Assembly: GCF_945859685.1 (NCBI RefSeq)
Contig: NC_079148.1
Location: forward strand, 20,533,946 to 20,597,945
Source of the DNA: Eupeodes corollae
Lineage: Eukaryota > Arthropoda > Insecta > Diptera > Syrphidae
Length of the DNA stretch: 64,000 nt
Direction: 5' to 3'
The translations under genes were made by a program, and so were the position numbers. Under the pieces are notes generated by a model, which saw nothing but the letters and a program-made list of their open reading frames with translations, searched no databases and was not told where the DNA came from. Every line of letters begins with the position of its first letter. Position 1 is the stretch's first letter. Of the stretch, positions 24,120 through 33,823 are shown piece after piece.

Positions 24120-25095
24120 TTAATATTTTGTTGGATACCCTTGATTGGATAAAACTGCGTCCAGTCGCTTCGGCATATTTTTTATAATTGTTTGAAGGTA
24201 TTCAATGTCTATTTTGCTTCATTCTTCTTGAAGCCGTTGCTTAAGTGCACTTATTGAAGAGACAGAGTTTTCGCGAACTCGGCGGTCCAATTCATCCCAC
24301 AAATTCTCGATTAGCTTAAGGTCTGGACACTGTGGAATGTTTGGATTACTTTTGGAGAGTTATACAAAAGCCATTCCCTTACAACATACGCCTTCTGCTT
24401 AGGGTCGTTGTCCTGATAAAATTTGAAATTCCTTAAAAATTTTCTTTTAGGATCTTCAAATAGTATTTCTTTTTCCATATACTGTTGATGAATACTAAAT
24501 TTCCCTTGCCTCTTGCCGAAATGTACCCCCAAACCATGATGTGCCCGCCTCCATGCTTCACTGCTTGCTTTATGTTCCTGCTTTTAAGCTCTTCATTTGG
24601 CTTGCGCCACACCATAACTCTTCCATCCGATCCAAAGAGGTTGTACTTACTTTCGTCAGCAAATATTACATCATCCCACCAAGTTGCATCCTTATTTTTG
24701 TGTTACCTCGCAAATTTGATCCGAATTTGCCCGTTGCGCATTCATAATGGCTTTTTTCGGGCAACACGACCATTGTCGTTATGGTTCAGCGTACCGTTGA
24801 TGCAGATATTTTCTTTTTGCATTCCATTAACACTTCTTGCACAGTTTTTGTACCACTTAAACGAGGATTTGCTCTAATTTTTCTTACTACAATCCGTTCT
24901 TCTTTCGTTGTTAACTTTTTTGGTTGACCCATCTGCGTCTTTCGTTCGATCCTTCCTTCTCTTTTATACCTGCGCACAATATCACCAACAGTGTTTGGCT
25001 TCTTGTCTAAAATATCAGCAATTTTGTTTTGTATGTTTTACCTTTATTATGGTGAAAAATAGTTAACAAGGTTTTGTTCAAGGCTTGCATTTTTT
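24120..25095 (-). pseudogene. Tc1-like DD34E transposase (frameshifted)
   Basis: In minus-strand order, the start MQALNKTLLTIFHHNKG near 25092 shifts frame into ADILDKKPNTVGDIVRRYKR (an HTH region), then GRIERKTQMGQPKKLTTKEE and RISGTK-like linker sequence. The catalytic blocks are FADESKYNLFGSDGRVMVWR (first D), HGGGHIMVWGYIS, FYQDNDPKQKAYVVREWL (second D) and, after another frameshift near 24340, CPDLKLIENLWDELDRRV (E). The D-to-E spacing is about 34. It stops at 24120-24122. All catalytic residues remain, but at least two frameshifts inactivate it. Confidence 0.85.
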
Positions 25096-25441
25096 CCTTC
25101 CAAACGATCTTACACTAAATCGTTTTAAAAATGTATGCAAACGTCTAGTCAACATTTTATTTCAACGGTACTCTTGAATAGACAAACTGTTGATCGGAGC
25201 AAATGTCAAACTCTGCAAGGAAAACAAAAAAAACGAATATTAATGAAGAGCTTACATGTGATATTTTTGAGTTGTTTATCGTATAATTTGATGCAGTTAA
25301 GTGATTTCAAACATTTTTTTAATGAAATATTTAGGGAATAATATACTAATTTATAAAATAACCAAATAAAAAAACTAAATTCAGCTTTTACTACAAAAAA
25401 ACCAACAAAAGTAAAACCGAATATTAATGACACTCACTGTA

Positions 25442-25832
25442 CATCCATTTTAAAACATTTTTAATTTCGATTAAAATATTAAGTTTCTTGACGTGTAAAA
25501 TTACTTACATTACTACAGATGATCAAAGCGCCAATAATTCTTAGTCTATCATAATCAAGATCCATAACCAATTTGAAACTAAATTACTGATATATTGGAA
25601 TCTTGAATCTTGACCATGGGATGTACGTATGTCTTCCAGTATATTCTGGGTAAAAAAAGGTTATTTTACTCAATTAAACTTGAGTCAATCGTTTTGTCAC
25701 TTCTTCATAAGTTTTCTTATTTTATATTGTTCTTAATTTGTTTATTGATCTCTACATTATAGAGTTAAAATCTTTGTTGATATAGTCTTATAAAACATGC
25801 ATCCAATGTGTACCTCCCTTTCTTCTTTCTAG
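25442..25832. other. Intron/upstream sequence before first visible transporter exon
   Basis: No other feature is seen. The 3' end has a pyrimidine-rich tract (TTTCTTCTTTCTAG) serving as the acceptor of the exon at 25833. Confidence 0.5.
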
Positions 25833-25991
25833 ACACAAATTCAACAGTTGAGGAAGCTGCGGGAGGGACAGCAGCAGTTGAGACTGGTATTGGTACAAGT
25901 AGAACAATAACTTTAGGAACCGATGTCATTGCTGGGCAACCCCAACCGGCCAAGGGTTCAGAATACTTCGAGAATGCTCTACAAGCAACAA
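25833..25991 (+). CDS. SV2-like MFS transporter, first visible coding exon
   Basis: The 159-bp exon is bounded by CTTTCTAG| and |GTAAGT. It encodes a cytoplasmic N-terminal segment (TNSTVEEAAGGTAAVETGIG ... AKGSEYFENALQAT) with no membrane segment. The exon begins with two bases and ends with one base of split codons. Splicing to 42177 yields ENALQATKFGKFNYFVIL, matching the 'FE.AL...GFGKFNY' lead into TM1 of SV2-related transporters. The G/C composition is clearly above the surroundings. There is no in-frame ATG, so at least one upstream coding exon is missing; I could not locate it. Its acceptor phase demands an upstream exon ending in phase 1. Confidence 0.85.
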
Positions 25992-26617
25992 GTAAGTCAA
26001 ACTGATGTGTATGTAGTTTAAATTGTTTTGGTATATTAATTTTTTAGCGTCTTCTCTTCAATTGAATTTATTAATAGATTGTATGGCGTCTTCTCGCTGG
26101 CTGAGACAGAAGCTCAAGCACAGTGTCTAATTTTATGATAAAAATGTATATTCATAAAATAATACATTTTCATTAAACTCATAAGACAGGGAATTGAATA
26201 CAGAGTATTGTGACTCTAATTATTTAAAATTTTTAAGTGCTGATTGAACTGACAGACAATAATTTATTTGATTCGATGTTGTTTAGACTTTTGTTAGGTG
26301 TACAGCAGTACATATATAAGAATGAATTATAAATATATGTATGTTTTTGATCGTGACTTTTTGCTTCAGCCACAAAATTTGTCCCAAGAATTCATTGGAA
26401 ATGATTAGAATTTTCTTAATTTAATATGGTTAAATATGAATTCAAAATTTCCATTGACGTTAAAGCTTAAACCACATAAAAGTATTCGGGATGTACAAGC
26501 GGATACGCATTCGATTGGAAAAATTAAAATATTAAATCGCAAAATCGTAACCTTCCCCCAAAGACACGATCCATTGGTGGTAATTGCATCAAGGAAACTG
26601 ATAGATTTTCAGTTCTA

Positions 26618-27909
26618 AACGGTGATTTTTTAAGAGCTTGAGAACTTTTAAAAAAAAAATTTGCAAAATCTCATCGATTCTTTATTTGAAACGTTAGATT
26701 GGTCCATGACATTTACTTTTTGAAGATAATTTCATTTAAATGTTGGCCGCGGCTGCGTCTTAGGTGGTCCATTCGGAAAGTCCAATTTTGGGTAACTTTT
26801 TCGAGCATTTCGGCCGGAATAGCCCGAATTTCTTCGGAAATGTTGTCTTCCAAAGCTGAAATAGTTGCTGGATTATTTGTGTAGACTTTAGACTTGACGT
26901 AGCCCCACAAAAAATAGTCTAAAGGCGTCAAATCGCATGATCTTGGTGACCAACTAGCGGTCCATTCCTTGAGATGAATTGTTCTCCGAAGTTTTCCCTC
27001 AAAATGGCCATAGAATCGCGAGCGGTGTGGCATGTAGCGCCATCTTGTTGAAAATACATGTCAACCAAGTTCAGTTCTTCCATTTTTGGCAACAAAAAGT
27101 GTTTTAGCATTGAACGATAGCGATCGCCATTCACCGTAACGTTGCGTCCAACAGCATCTTTGAAAAAATACGGTCCAATGATTCCACCAGTGTACAAACC
27201 ACACCAAACAGTGCATTTTTCGGGATGCATGGGCAGTTCTTGAACGGCTTTTGGTTGCTCTTCAATCCAAATGCGGCAATTTTGCTTATTTACGTAGCCA
27301 TTCAACCAGAAATAAGCCTCATCGCTGAACAAAATTTGTCGATAAAAAAGCGGATTTTCTGCCAACTTTTCTAGGGCCCATTCACTGAAAATTCGACGTT
27401 GTGGCAGATCGTTCGGCTTCAGTTCTTGCACGAGCTGTATTTTATACGGTTTTACACCAAGATCTTTGCGTAAAATCTTCCATGTGGTCGAATAACACAA
27501 ACCCAATTGCTGCGAACGGCGACGAATCGACATTTCACGGTCTTTAGCAACACTCTCAGAAACAGACGCAATATTCTCTTCTGTACGCACTGTACGCATT
27601 TGTGTGGTTGGTTTAATGTCCAATAAAGTAAACTGAGTGCGAAACTTGGTCACAATCGCATTAATTGTTTGCTCACTTGGTCGATTATGTAGACCATAAA
27701 TCGGACGTAAAGCACGAAACACATTTCGAACCGAACACTGATTTTGGTAATAAAATTCAATTATTTGCAAGCGTTGCTCGTAGTAAGTCTATTCATGATG
27801 AAATGTCAAAGCATACTGAGCATCTTTCTCTTTGACACCATGTCTGAAATCCCGCGTGATCTGTCAAATACTAATGCATGAAAATCCTAACCTCAAAAAA
27901 ATCACCCTT
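26618..27909 (-). mobile_element. DD41D mariner element, complete with ends
   Basis: 1,292 bp flanked by TA (26616-26617 and 27910-27911). The left end is AACGGTGATTTTTTAAGAGC and the right end, in reverse, is AAGGGTGATTTTTTTGAGGT, a short imperfect inverted repeat. It encodes a transposase on minus. A second, truncated copy of the same left end lies at 60041-60255. It sits in the first intron of the transporter, antisense to it. Confidence 0.92.
26713..27788 (-). pseudogene. DD41D mariner transposase, one frameshift
   Basis: Nearly intact transposase. The N-terminal HTH region has EQRLQIIEFYYQNQCSVRN and RPSEQTINAIVTKF, followed by a second HTH, SIRRRSQQLGLCYSTTWKIL. The catalytic domain has ILFSDEAYFWLNGYVNKQN (first D), TVWCGLYTGGIIGPYFFKD, MYFQQDGATCHTARDS (second D) and CDLTPLDYFLWGYVKSKVY (third D, 41 residues later), and ends EIIFKK at 26713. 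The DD41D spacing points to the rosa-like mariner group. A one-base indel near 26957 shifts the frame, and an in-frame TAG at 27789-27791 lies just before the conserved N-terminus, so no ATG is available. Otherwise it is little decayed, which suggests recent arrival. Confidence 0.9.
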
Positions 27910-27954
27910 TAGTTGTGTGCATGATAAACCATCCCTTGTGTAGTCAGCACATAG

Positions 27955-28289
27955 TTGAAGTCGGCAAACCCGCTGCTAGGGCTTTTAACCATTGTGATCT
28001 GTTTATAATTTATAAAGCCTATATTTGTCCGAAATTTGAGAACAATTACCATATCTGTGCAGGTGCTCCAATAACCAACTTCAGTCTCTTAGACAGAATT
28101 AAAAAAAACCTTTAAAAATGATAGATGACCGTTGCCTAACCGAAGTTCTTGAATCTCTTGAGCTTCTTGTCGTAAGGTTTCATGTCTGTCATTATTTTAT
28201 CGCTATTTTCATGGGCAATTTTCTCTTGAAATATCCAGTTGCGTTTCTCCCCTCAAATAATTCAACCCTTAGGCCCAATGACGCCCATG
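27955..28289 (+). pseudogene. LINE ORF2 C-terminal relic, part 1
   Basis: The + frame reads DLFIIYKAYICPKFENNYHI, then CAGAPITNFSLLDRIKKNL near 28000-28110. This matches the post-RT block '.YKAYIRP.LEY...W.GAP......LDR.Q' of CR1/jockey-type LINEs. After a shift, LMIDDRCLTEVLESLELLV and further text run to 28289. A 636-bp element (28290-28925) interrupts it, and it resumes at 28926. Confidence 0.78.
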
Positions 28290-28925
28290 TTCCGAATTTC
28301 AATCGAAAGTGAATTGAAATCACTTTTCAATTTCAATTCTATCGATTTCGAAAACTTCGAAATTGCTTCGAGCTGTTAGAACTGGACGATCATCCATTTT
28401 TATTTTGTTTCTCAAGTAAATTTGTTTCTGTTTTGAAAATGGATGCAATATTATTGACAATTTTAAGTGAAAGAAATTCAAGAGAAATAATTAGAAGACG
28501 AATTTTGCGAGACAAATCAAATTTAGTGGATTTATCTGACACAATTTAATTGTGTGAAAATTATGCAGAATTGTTCTGATAAATAAAGTAAATTCTTAAT
28601 TTCCCCTTTCAAGCTTTCATTATAATTTTAGATCAAGCAAAGACGCTTTTTTATATATTCTAATTGAAATCGAACCTTTTATAATACCTTCATCGATTCC
28701 TTCAATTCAAAAACTTACTGCAACCCTCCGATTACTATCAGAAGGAAGCTGTCAAAGATGAATTCACAGAATTAAACAAAAGTGATTTGAATGAGATCAA
28801 AATATGGAACAAACCGAAATAGAGAACATTCATTTGCATGTTCGAAAATCTAATTTAAAATAACGAATTGTGGAACACTAAAATTCACTTTCGCAAAATG
28901 TTTTCTCAATAAGTGAAATGCAGAA
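28290..28925 (+). mobile_element. PIF/Harbinger-derived deletion element
   Basis: The ends are imperfect inverted repeats: left TTCCGAATTTCA, right in reverse TTCTGCATTTCA. CATG is present on both sides (28286-28289 and 28926-28929), so it is either a 4-bp target duplication or part of the repeat. The + strand carries a 36-codon frame starting at 28439 (SERNSREIIRRRILRDKSNL ending at TAA) that looks like the N-terminus of a Harbinger nuclease ('..RR.LRD..NP....'). Further along, IIPSSIPSIQKLTATLRLLS near 28680-28730 resembles the 'TAIS...KV...L.F.A.GS.Q' block. The catalytic part is deleted, so it is non-autonomous. It splits a LINE relic. Confidence 0.72.
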
Positions 28926-28994
28926 CATGGGCAAGAGATTCTTTTTTTAATCGTACAACACGAATGTGGAATGCTTTACCAGGCTCAATATTGA
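28926..28994 (+). pseudogene. LINE ORF2 C-terminal relic, part 2
   Basis: ARDSFFNRTTRMWNALPGS is readable at about 28931-28985. It corresponds to the terminal 'SFF.RT..LWN.LP' motif of CR1/jockey-like ORF2 and continues part 1 across the Harbinger insertion. Confidence 0.75.
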
Positions 28995-29640
28995 GTCTGG
29001 TAAAGTTGTTAGTTGAATTATTCTTAAAAATTTTAAATTACCAACAATATTTGTCATATAAAGAATATATGTAGTTTAGTTTAAAAATCTAAGATTTGTT
29101 AAATAGATTCTTAGTCGAAAACAAATATTTACCAATTTAAGTAGAATTTCTTAAATTTTTACATATTCGATGATTGAAATTAATTTGAGAGATATCAAGA
29201 ACCGAATATCAATTTTTACCAAATTTCTTCTAGATTTTTTTTTTATGAAAAAACGGCCCTTTATAAAAAAAATTACTGAATATCGAAAGCAATTTTTTCT
29301 GTGAAATAAAAAAAGTTTGAAGACAATATTTTTAATTTTTGAAAAGCTATTTGAGTCAAAAGTAAATTTTTACTTACTTTTGTTGAATTTTCTTTTAAGT
29401 TTTTATTTTTTGTAAATTAAACGTCAATTCGATTTTTCTCAAAATTTGACAAAATGATGATTTGACAACAAAATTTTTAAAAAAAATAAAAATAGTTTAA
29501 AGCCAATATCTCAAATTTTTGAAAATCAATTTTTACCAACTTTTATTAATATTATTGTTTAAGTTTTTTTTATTTTTGTCAAAAAACTGTCAATTCGATT
29601 TTCTAAAAACTGTTCAGAATGTTGAAAACAATATTTCTTA
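28995..29640 (+). repeat. TRE copy E, left part (interrupted by long-TIR transposon)
   Basis: Begins AGTTGTTAGTTGAATTATTC, as does copy D near 48070. It then shows the AATTTTTACCAA unit marker three or more times and ends CAATATTTCTTA at 29640. The continuation TAAGATAAAATTAG resumes after the transposon at 33341. The intact unit in copy A reads CAATATTTCTTATAAGATAA, so the insertion point is defined to the base. Confidence 0.82.
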
Positions 29641-30405
29641 TAGTATGGGAGGCGGCGGTCAAAGTGCCTATGGTCATTAATGAATGGTAAATGACACGAA
29701 GATTACAAAACCGCTGGTCGGACAGACTTTTTCCGGGCCTTTTGACCTCAAAATGGACACTTCCGGCCGCGGTTTTTGGTGTTGGGGTATACCATCAGGT
29801 CAATGGAAAATTAAAAAAGTAGTTGGTAGAGATCTGGCGGTAGATTTAAAATCATTTGGTCGGACAGACACAATCCGGGACCAACCATTTGTCCGACCAT
29901 CTCAAAAAACGGTATTTTTGGTGTTGACCTACCTCATCGGATCATTGGAAAAATGGGGTATCAAATGAAAGCTTGGACCGTCTACTTCAAGAATCTACTG
30001 GTCGGACAAACTTTTCATGGGCCAAACATACGTCCGACCGCCTTTTCCCCAAAAAAATGCTTTCATCTTTTTTCAACTCAATATCAAACATTTTTAAGTC
30101 AAATAAATACAAATTTGTATCAGATAAAAGTTAACACTGTCACCTAATTAAATTATATAACAAAAGTTCTAATAAAAATTACAAAAAGCCATAACAAAAT
30201 CTATTTCATCATTTTTTTCTCAGAAAATTGCATTTTTTTATAAATTAAATAAATGACATACTTACCGCCGAACTATCTACTTCCAGCAGGGAAAAGTTAA
30301 TCCAACTTATTAATTAAATGTTACACATACTCGTATGTATGTACATACATATGTCTATATATGGATTATTTACTTTATTTTTAAACATAAGATGAATTCA
30401 TTTTT
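29641..30405 (+). repeat. Left long inverted repeat of the 3.7-kb transposon
   Basis: About 765 bp, pairing with 32648-33337. Relative to the right arm it has an extra segment of about 100 bp (about 29855-29955, containing two more GGTCGGAC octamers). It lacks about 20 bp near 29670. Its inner end is AAACATAAGATGAATTCATT. Confidence 0.92.
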
Positions 30406-30559
30406 TTTTTCAAAAAAGATATAAAATAAACATATTATCACATATCAATACATAGAATAAAAAATAAAAATTTTCTTATATCAAAGTAATTATTCAACTA
30501 CAATTAAATCAATAAAAATTAAGAAATATTGTCTTCATCAGAATCTTCCTTACTCAAAT

Positions 30560-32290
30560 ATTCTATTCTTCTTCCTCTTCATTGTCTTTTAAAATAATAT
30601 CATCAACATTAAGCGGGGTGGGATCCCCTTGAAACCAAAGTGGTATTAACTTTTCATCTGTCAATACCCACCCAATTCTTCTGCCCTCAGTTTGATGTAG
30701 TCTGCTTCTGTGGCATTAGCCTACACAGAACTTACAAAAATTGTTCTTTTAATTTTTTTACTGTGTGATTTAAAACATGGGGGTATCAAGCTAGAGTCAA
30801 AGTTTTGTGTGTTTTTTAAAGAAATTACCTACCGACGTATTTTTAGGATCATATATGTTTTGAAATCTAGCTTCATTTACACTTTTGCGGTTCCGTAGAC
30901 CATACATATGTGAAGTAAAGTTTTGAATAACTTCTGTATCATTTTCCAGAAAAAGATCAGTGTTTTTACTCAATGCTTCAAAGGCAGCTTGATAACAACC
31001 AATTTTTTGAAGGATATCTAGAGGTCTAGATTTTCCTTTTCTAAAAAAAAACTGGCAGTATAGTCGCAACCTGTAAAAGCATGAAATGCTGGTAGCGCAG
31101 CACATAAACTCACTCCCAATGTCTAAGCTAGTTGCGTACAGTTAGTGCAATTGAAATTATTTCTTTTCGAGCTGCCACTTGCTAACCAAATCCCCAAGTC
31201 CTTGAATTTGTGCACATTCCCCAGTAAAATAACGAGTGTATGTCTATGTCAGATGCTCGAACCATAATGTTGGAATTAGATTTTGATTTGCTTATATGGT
31301 AAATTAATCTGGTATCGGCTTCTTCATGGCTACAACTATATTCATATTCCTCACGTTTAGATATACATTGGTTTTGAACTTCATAGGAGAAACACTTGTC
31401 ATCTACCGTCAAAAAAAACTTTTTTGTCTCCCTAAATTGGAATCAAGGAACCATCCTCCCAGTGCAGCCTTAAAAATCTTACGAGTGATTCTTTAAATTT
31501 GGGTTTTTTAAGGCATTTAACAAAATCATCTGTTCGTTTTTGAAGTGGTCCCAAAATCGTAAAATTTGAGACTTGTACTTCATTTCGAACGCAATGTTCA
31601 GAGTCTTTGATGGATGATTGTAAATAACGGTCAAAACCAACATGAACTTCCGGGGGCATTCGTGTAACATACCCTTGTTAAAATTATATCGGATATTTTG
31701 TTAAATGTTTGAGGAACTAATGACCCTAAGAGATGGATTAAGTGAAATTAGGTGATCACTAGAGAATGAAGTGCTCCAAACGGGAAAAGAGTTTGTTTTC
31801 AAAAATATTTACTTCACCTCAATCAGAAACGTTTACTAAATGTATTAATTAAAAATCAAATTTTAAAGGTAATAAAGCTTAAATAAAAAAAAAACTTCTG
31901 TGATAAGAATGTTCGCCTTAAACCGCAAAATACCTCAAGCCGGTCATGATATGCATTTGACGTGTACTTGAAATATCATTTTTTTATTGCTTTGACCATT
32001 TACAAAAACAATATTGTTCTTACATTTAATTCAGTGTGAGATGTTTTGATTCGTTTCTGTGATTTTACGTCAGGCGCATTTATATAATTTCTTTTTAAAG
32101 TAATCTTACGGTAACAATTTGTATGGTAGCCACACAAATCTTTAGAATCAGGTAATAATTCAATATCGCCGTACTTAAACCCTTCAGTTTTCGAATCAAT
32201 TAAGCATCAACACCTTTTTTAAGTTTTTCGTCTGTAAAATTAATAATTTTTGGAAAATCTTCCCCATAAACAAAACACTGATGCCATAAT
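30560..32290 (-). pseudogene. Degenerate transposon protein with YHxxCY, HEEADTR and HAFTGCD motifs
   Basis: Minus-strand order. CFVYGEDFPKIINFTDEKL near 32285-32220 leads, after a frameshift, to CGYHTNCYRKITLKRNYI near 32131-32080 (Cys/His, possibly zinc-binding). An unreadable gap follows. Then come LKKPKFKESLVRFLRLHW at about 31500, a frame with YSCSHEEADTRLIYHISKS at about 31310-31330 and MVRASDIDIHSL. Next is LCAALPAFHAFTGCDYTASF at about 31110-31045, frameshifted into RKGKSRPLDILQK, and finally WVLTDEKLIPLWFQGDPTP near 30640. This motif order is familiar to me from large uncharacterised proteins of arthropods and cnidarians, typically multi-copy. I do not know its enzymatic class. The conserved acidic residues (E-E-A-D, D-x-D, G-C-D) suggest a metal-dependent nuclease-like fold, which is inference. 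At least four frame breaks are visible. Confidence 0.72.
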
Positions 32291-32647
32291 ATCAGAAATT
32301 AACACAAAACAAAATATTGATTATAATTCAAACAATTTTATTTTATTTTTTCCACACTTTAAATGAGTCCACTCAAACTTTCTACCAAAAGTGTTTTTGT
32401 AACAATTGTAAAAATGAATTGTTTAAGCGGTCAGCAGGGAAAAAAAGGATTTTAAAATAACAGTAAGTTCTCATAAAAATTAAGGCCACTTACATCCGTG
32501 CAAATTTTGGTATCGGTCCACAGGAAATCCTATTATTTATTATGTATTTACATATCATCTTGGTTTGTTTAAAGAAAAAAACTTGCCAGAAAATGTGTTG
32601 AAAAAAAAATGTTTGATATTATGTTTATTTAATATATTTGAAAAAAA

Positions 32648-33337
32648 TGAATTCATCTTATGTTTGAAAAACAAAGTAAATAATCCATATATAGACATAT
32701 GTATGTACATACATACGAGTATGTGTAACATTTAATTAATAAGTTGGATTAACTTTTCCCTGCTGGAAGTAGATAGTTCGGCGGTAAGTATGTCATTTAT
32801 TTAATTTATAAAAAAATGCAATTTTCTGAGAAAAAAATGATGAAATAGATTTTGTTATGGCTTTTTGTAATTTTTATTAGAACTTTTGTTATATAATTTA
32901 ATTAGGTGACAGTGTTAACTTTTATCTGATACAAATTTTTATTTATTTGACTTAAAAATGTTTGATATTGAGTTGAAAAAAGATGAAAGCATTTTTTTGG
33001 GGAAAAGGCGGTCGGACGTATGTTTGGCCCATGAAAAGTTTGTCCGACCAGTAGATTCTTGAAGTAGACGGTCCAAGCTTTCATTTGATACCCCATAAAT
33101 GATTTTAAATCTACCACCAGATCTTTACCAACTACTTTTTTAATTTTCCATTGACCTGATGGTATACCCCAACACCAAAAACCGCGGCCGAAAGTGTCCA
33201 TTTTGAGGTCAAAAGGCCCGGAAAAAGTCTGGTCCGACCTGCGGTTTTGTAATCTTCGTGTCATTTACCATTCATTAATGACCAAATTTTCCATTGATTC
33301 GATGAGGTAGGCACTTTGACCGCCGCCTCCTGGACTA
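32648..33337 (-). repeat. Right long inverted repeat of the 3.7-kb transposon
   Basis: Reverse complement of 29641-30405 with about 100 bp deleted near 33100 and some 20 bp extra near 33285. It contains a 120-codon minus frame (32902-33264) that parallels frames 29684-29968 and 29953-30147 in the left arm. These are repeat-encoded frames of unknown meaning and are not annotated as genes. Confidence 0.92.
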
Positions 33338-33823
33338 TTATAAGATAAAATTAGCTGGAAGACATAATCTCAAATTTTTGTAAAGCTATTTGAGTCGAAA
33401 GTAAATTTTTACTAACTTTTGTTAAATTTTCTTTTAAGTTTTTATTTTTTGTAAATAAATGTTGACAATAATATTTTTTGAAAAGATATTTGAGTCGAAA
33501 ATCAATGTTTACCAACTTTGAGCAAAGTTTTTTAGGTTAATATTTTTCTAAGAAAACTGTCAATTCGATTTTTCTCAAAAATTTAAGACAATATTTCTTA
33601 TAAGTTAAAATTAGATGAAAGACATAATCTAAAATTTTTGAAAAGATATTTGAGTCGAATTCAATTTTTACCAACTTTGAGTAACGTTTTTTTTTATAAA
33701 AAAACTATCAATTTGATTTTTCTTAAAATCTATCAGATGTTAAAAAAGTTTTTTTTCGTTGTACGAAATTGTTTTGGAGATAAAATCATCTTGTATTCGA
33801 AAAATTTTCGAGGTGCCAAATTT
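33338..33823 (+). repeat. TRE copy E, right part
   Basis: Continues copy E after the transposon, with two to three further units (CAATGTTTACCAAC, CAATTTTTACCAAC). It reaches the post-array block TTGTTTTGGAGATAAAATCA and GAGGTGCCAAATTTTT, where it is cut off and abuts the inverted copy B. Confidence 0.8.

Larger units (their letters stand above)
22508..25439 (-). mobile_element. Tc1-like (DD34E) transposon interrupted by TRE copy A
   Basis: The ends are inverted repeats. The left begins CAGTGAGTGGCATTAATATT at 22508 and the right, in reverse, begins CAGTGAGTGTCATTAATATT. Each is directly flanked by TA (22506-22507 and 25440-25441), the canonical Tc1/mariner target duplication. The transposase relic lies on minus at 24120-25095. 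A complete TRE (22686-24020) sits between the left end and the transposase, so the Tc1 element itself is about 1.6 kb. It lies just upstream of the first visible transporter exon. Confidence 0.88.
29641..33337. mobile_element. 3.7-kb long-TIR DNA transposon of unassigned superfamily
   Basis: The termini are TAGTATGGGAGGCGGCGGTC (left) and, in reverse, TAGTCCAGGAGGCGGCGGTC (right). They are flanked by TTA at 29638-29640 and 33338-33340, and the empty site is present in TRE copy A. The inverted repeats are about 700-760 bp long, unusually long. The interior (about 30406-32647) carries one degenerate minus-strand gene, at 30560-32290. Both repeats carry multiple copies of the octamer GGTCGGAC in both orientations: left arm 29716, 29858, 29891 (inverted), 30000, 30032 (inverted); right arm 33010, 33042 (inverted), 33232 (inverted). 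The TTA duplication resembles Harbinger-type targets, but the encoded protein does not resemble a DDE transposase that I recognise. Confidence 0.88.

Noticed and set aside
29684..30147. Two + frames in the left TIR as genes.
   Set aside because: They are contained in a repeat arm, lack family resemblance, and are duplicated in the other arm.
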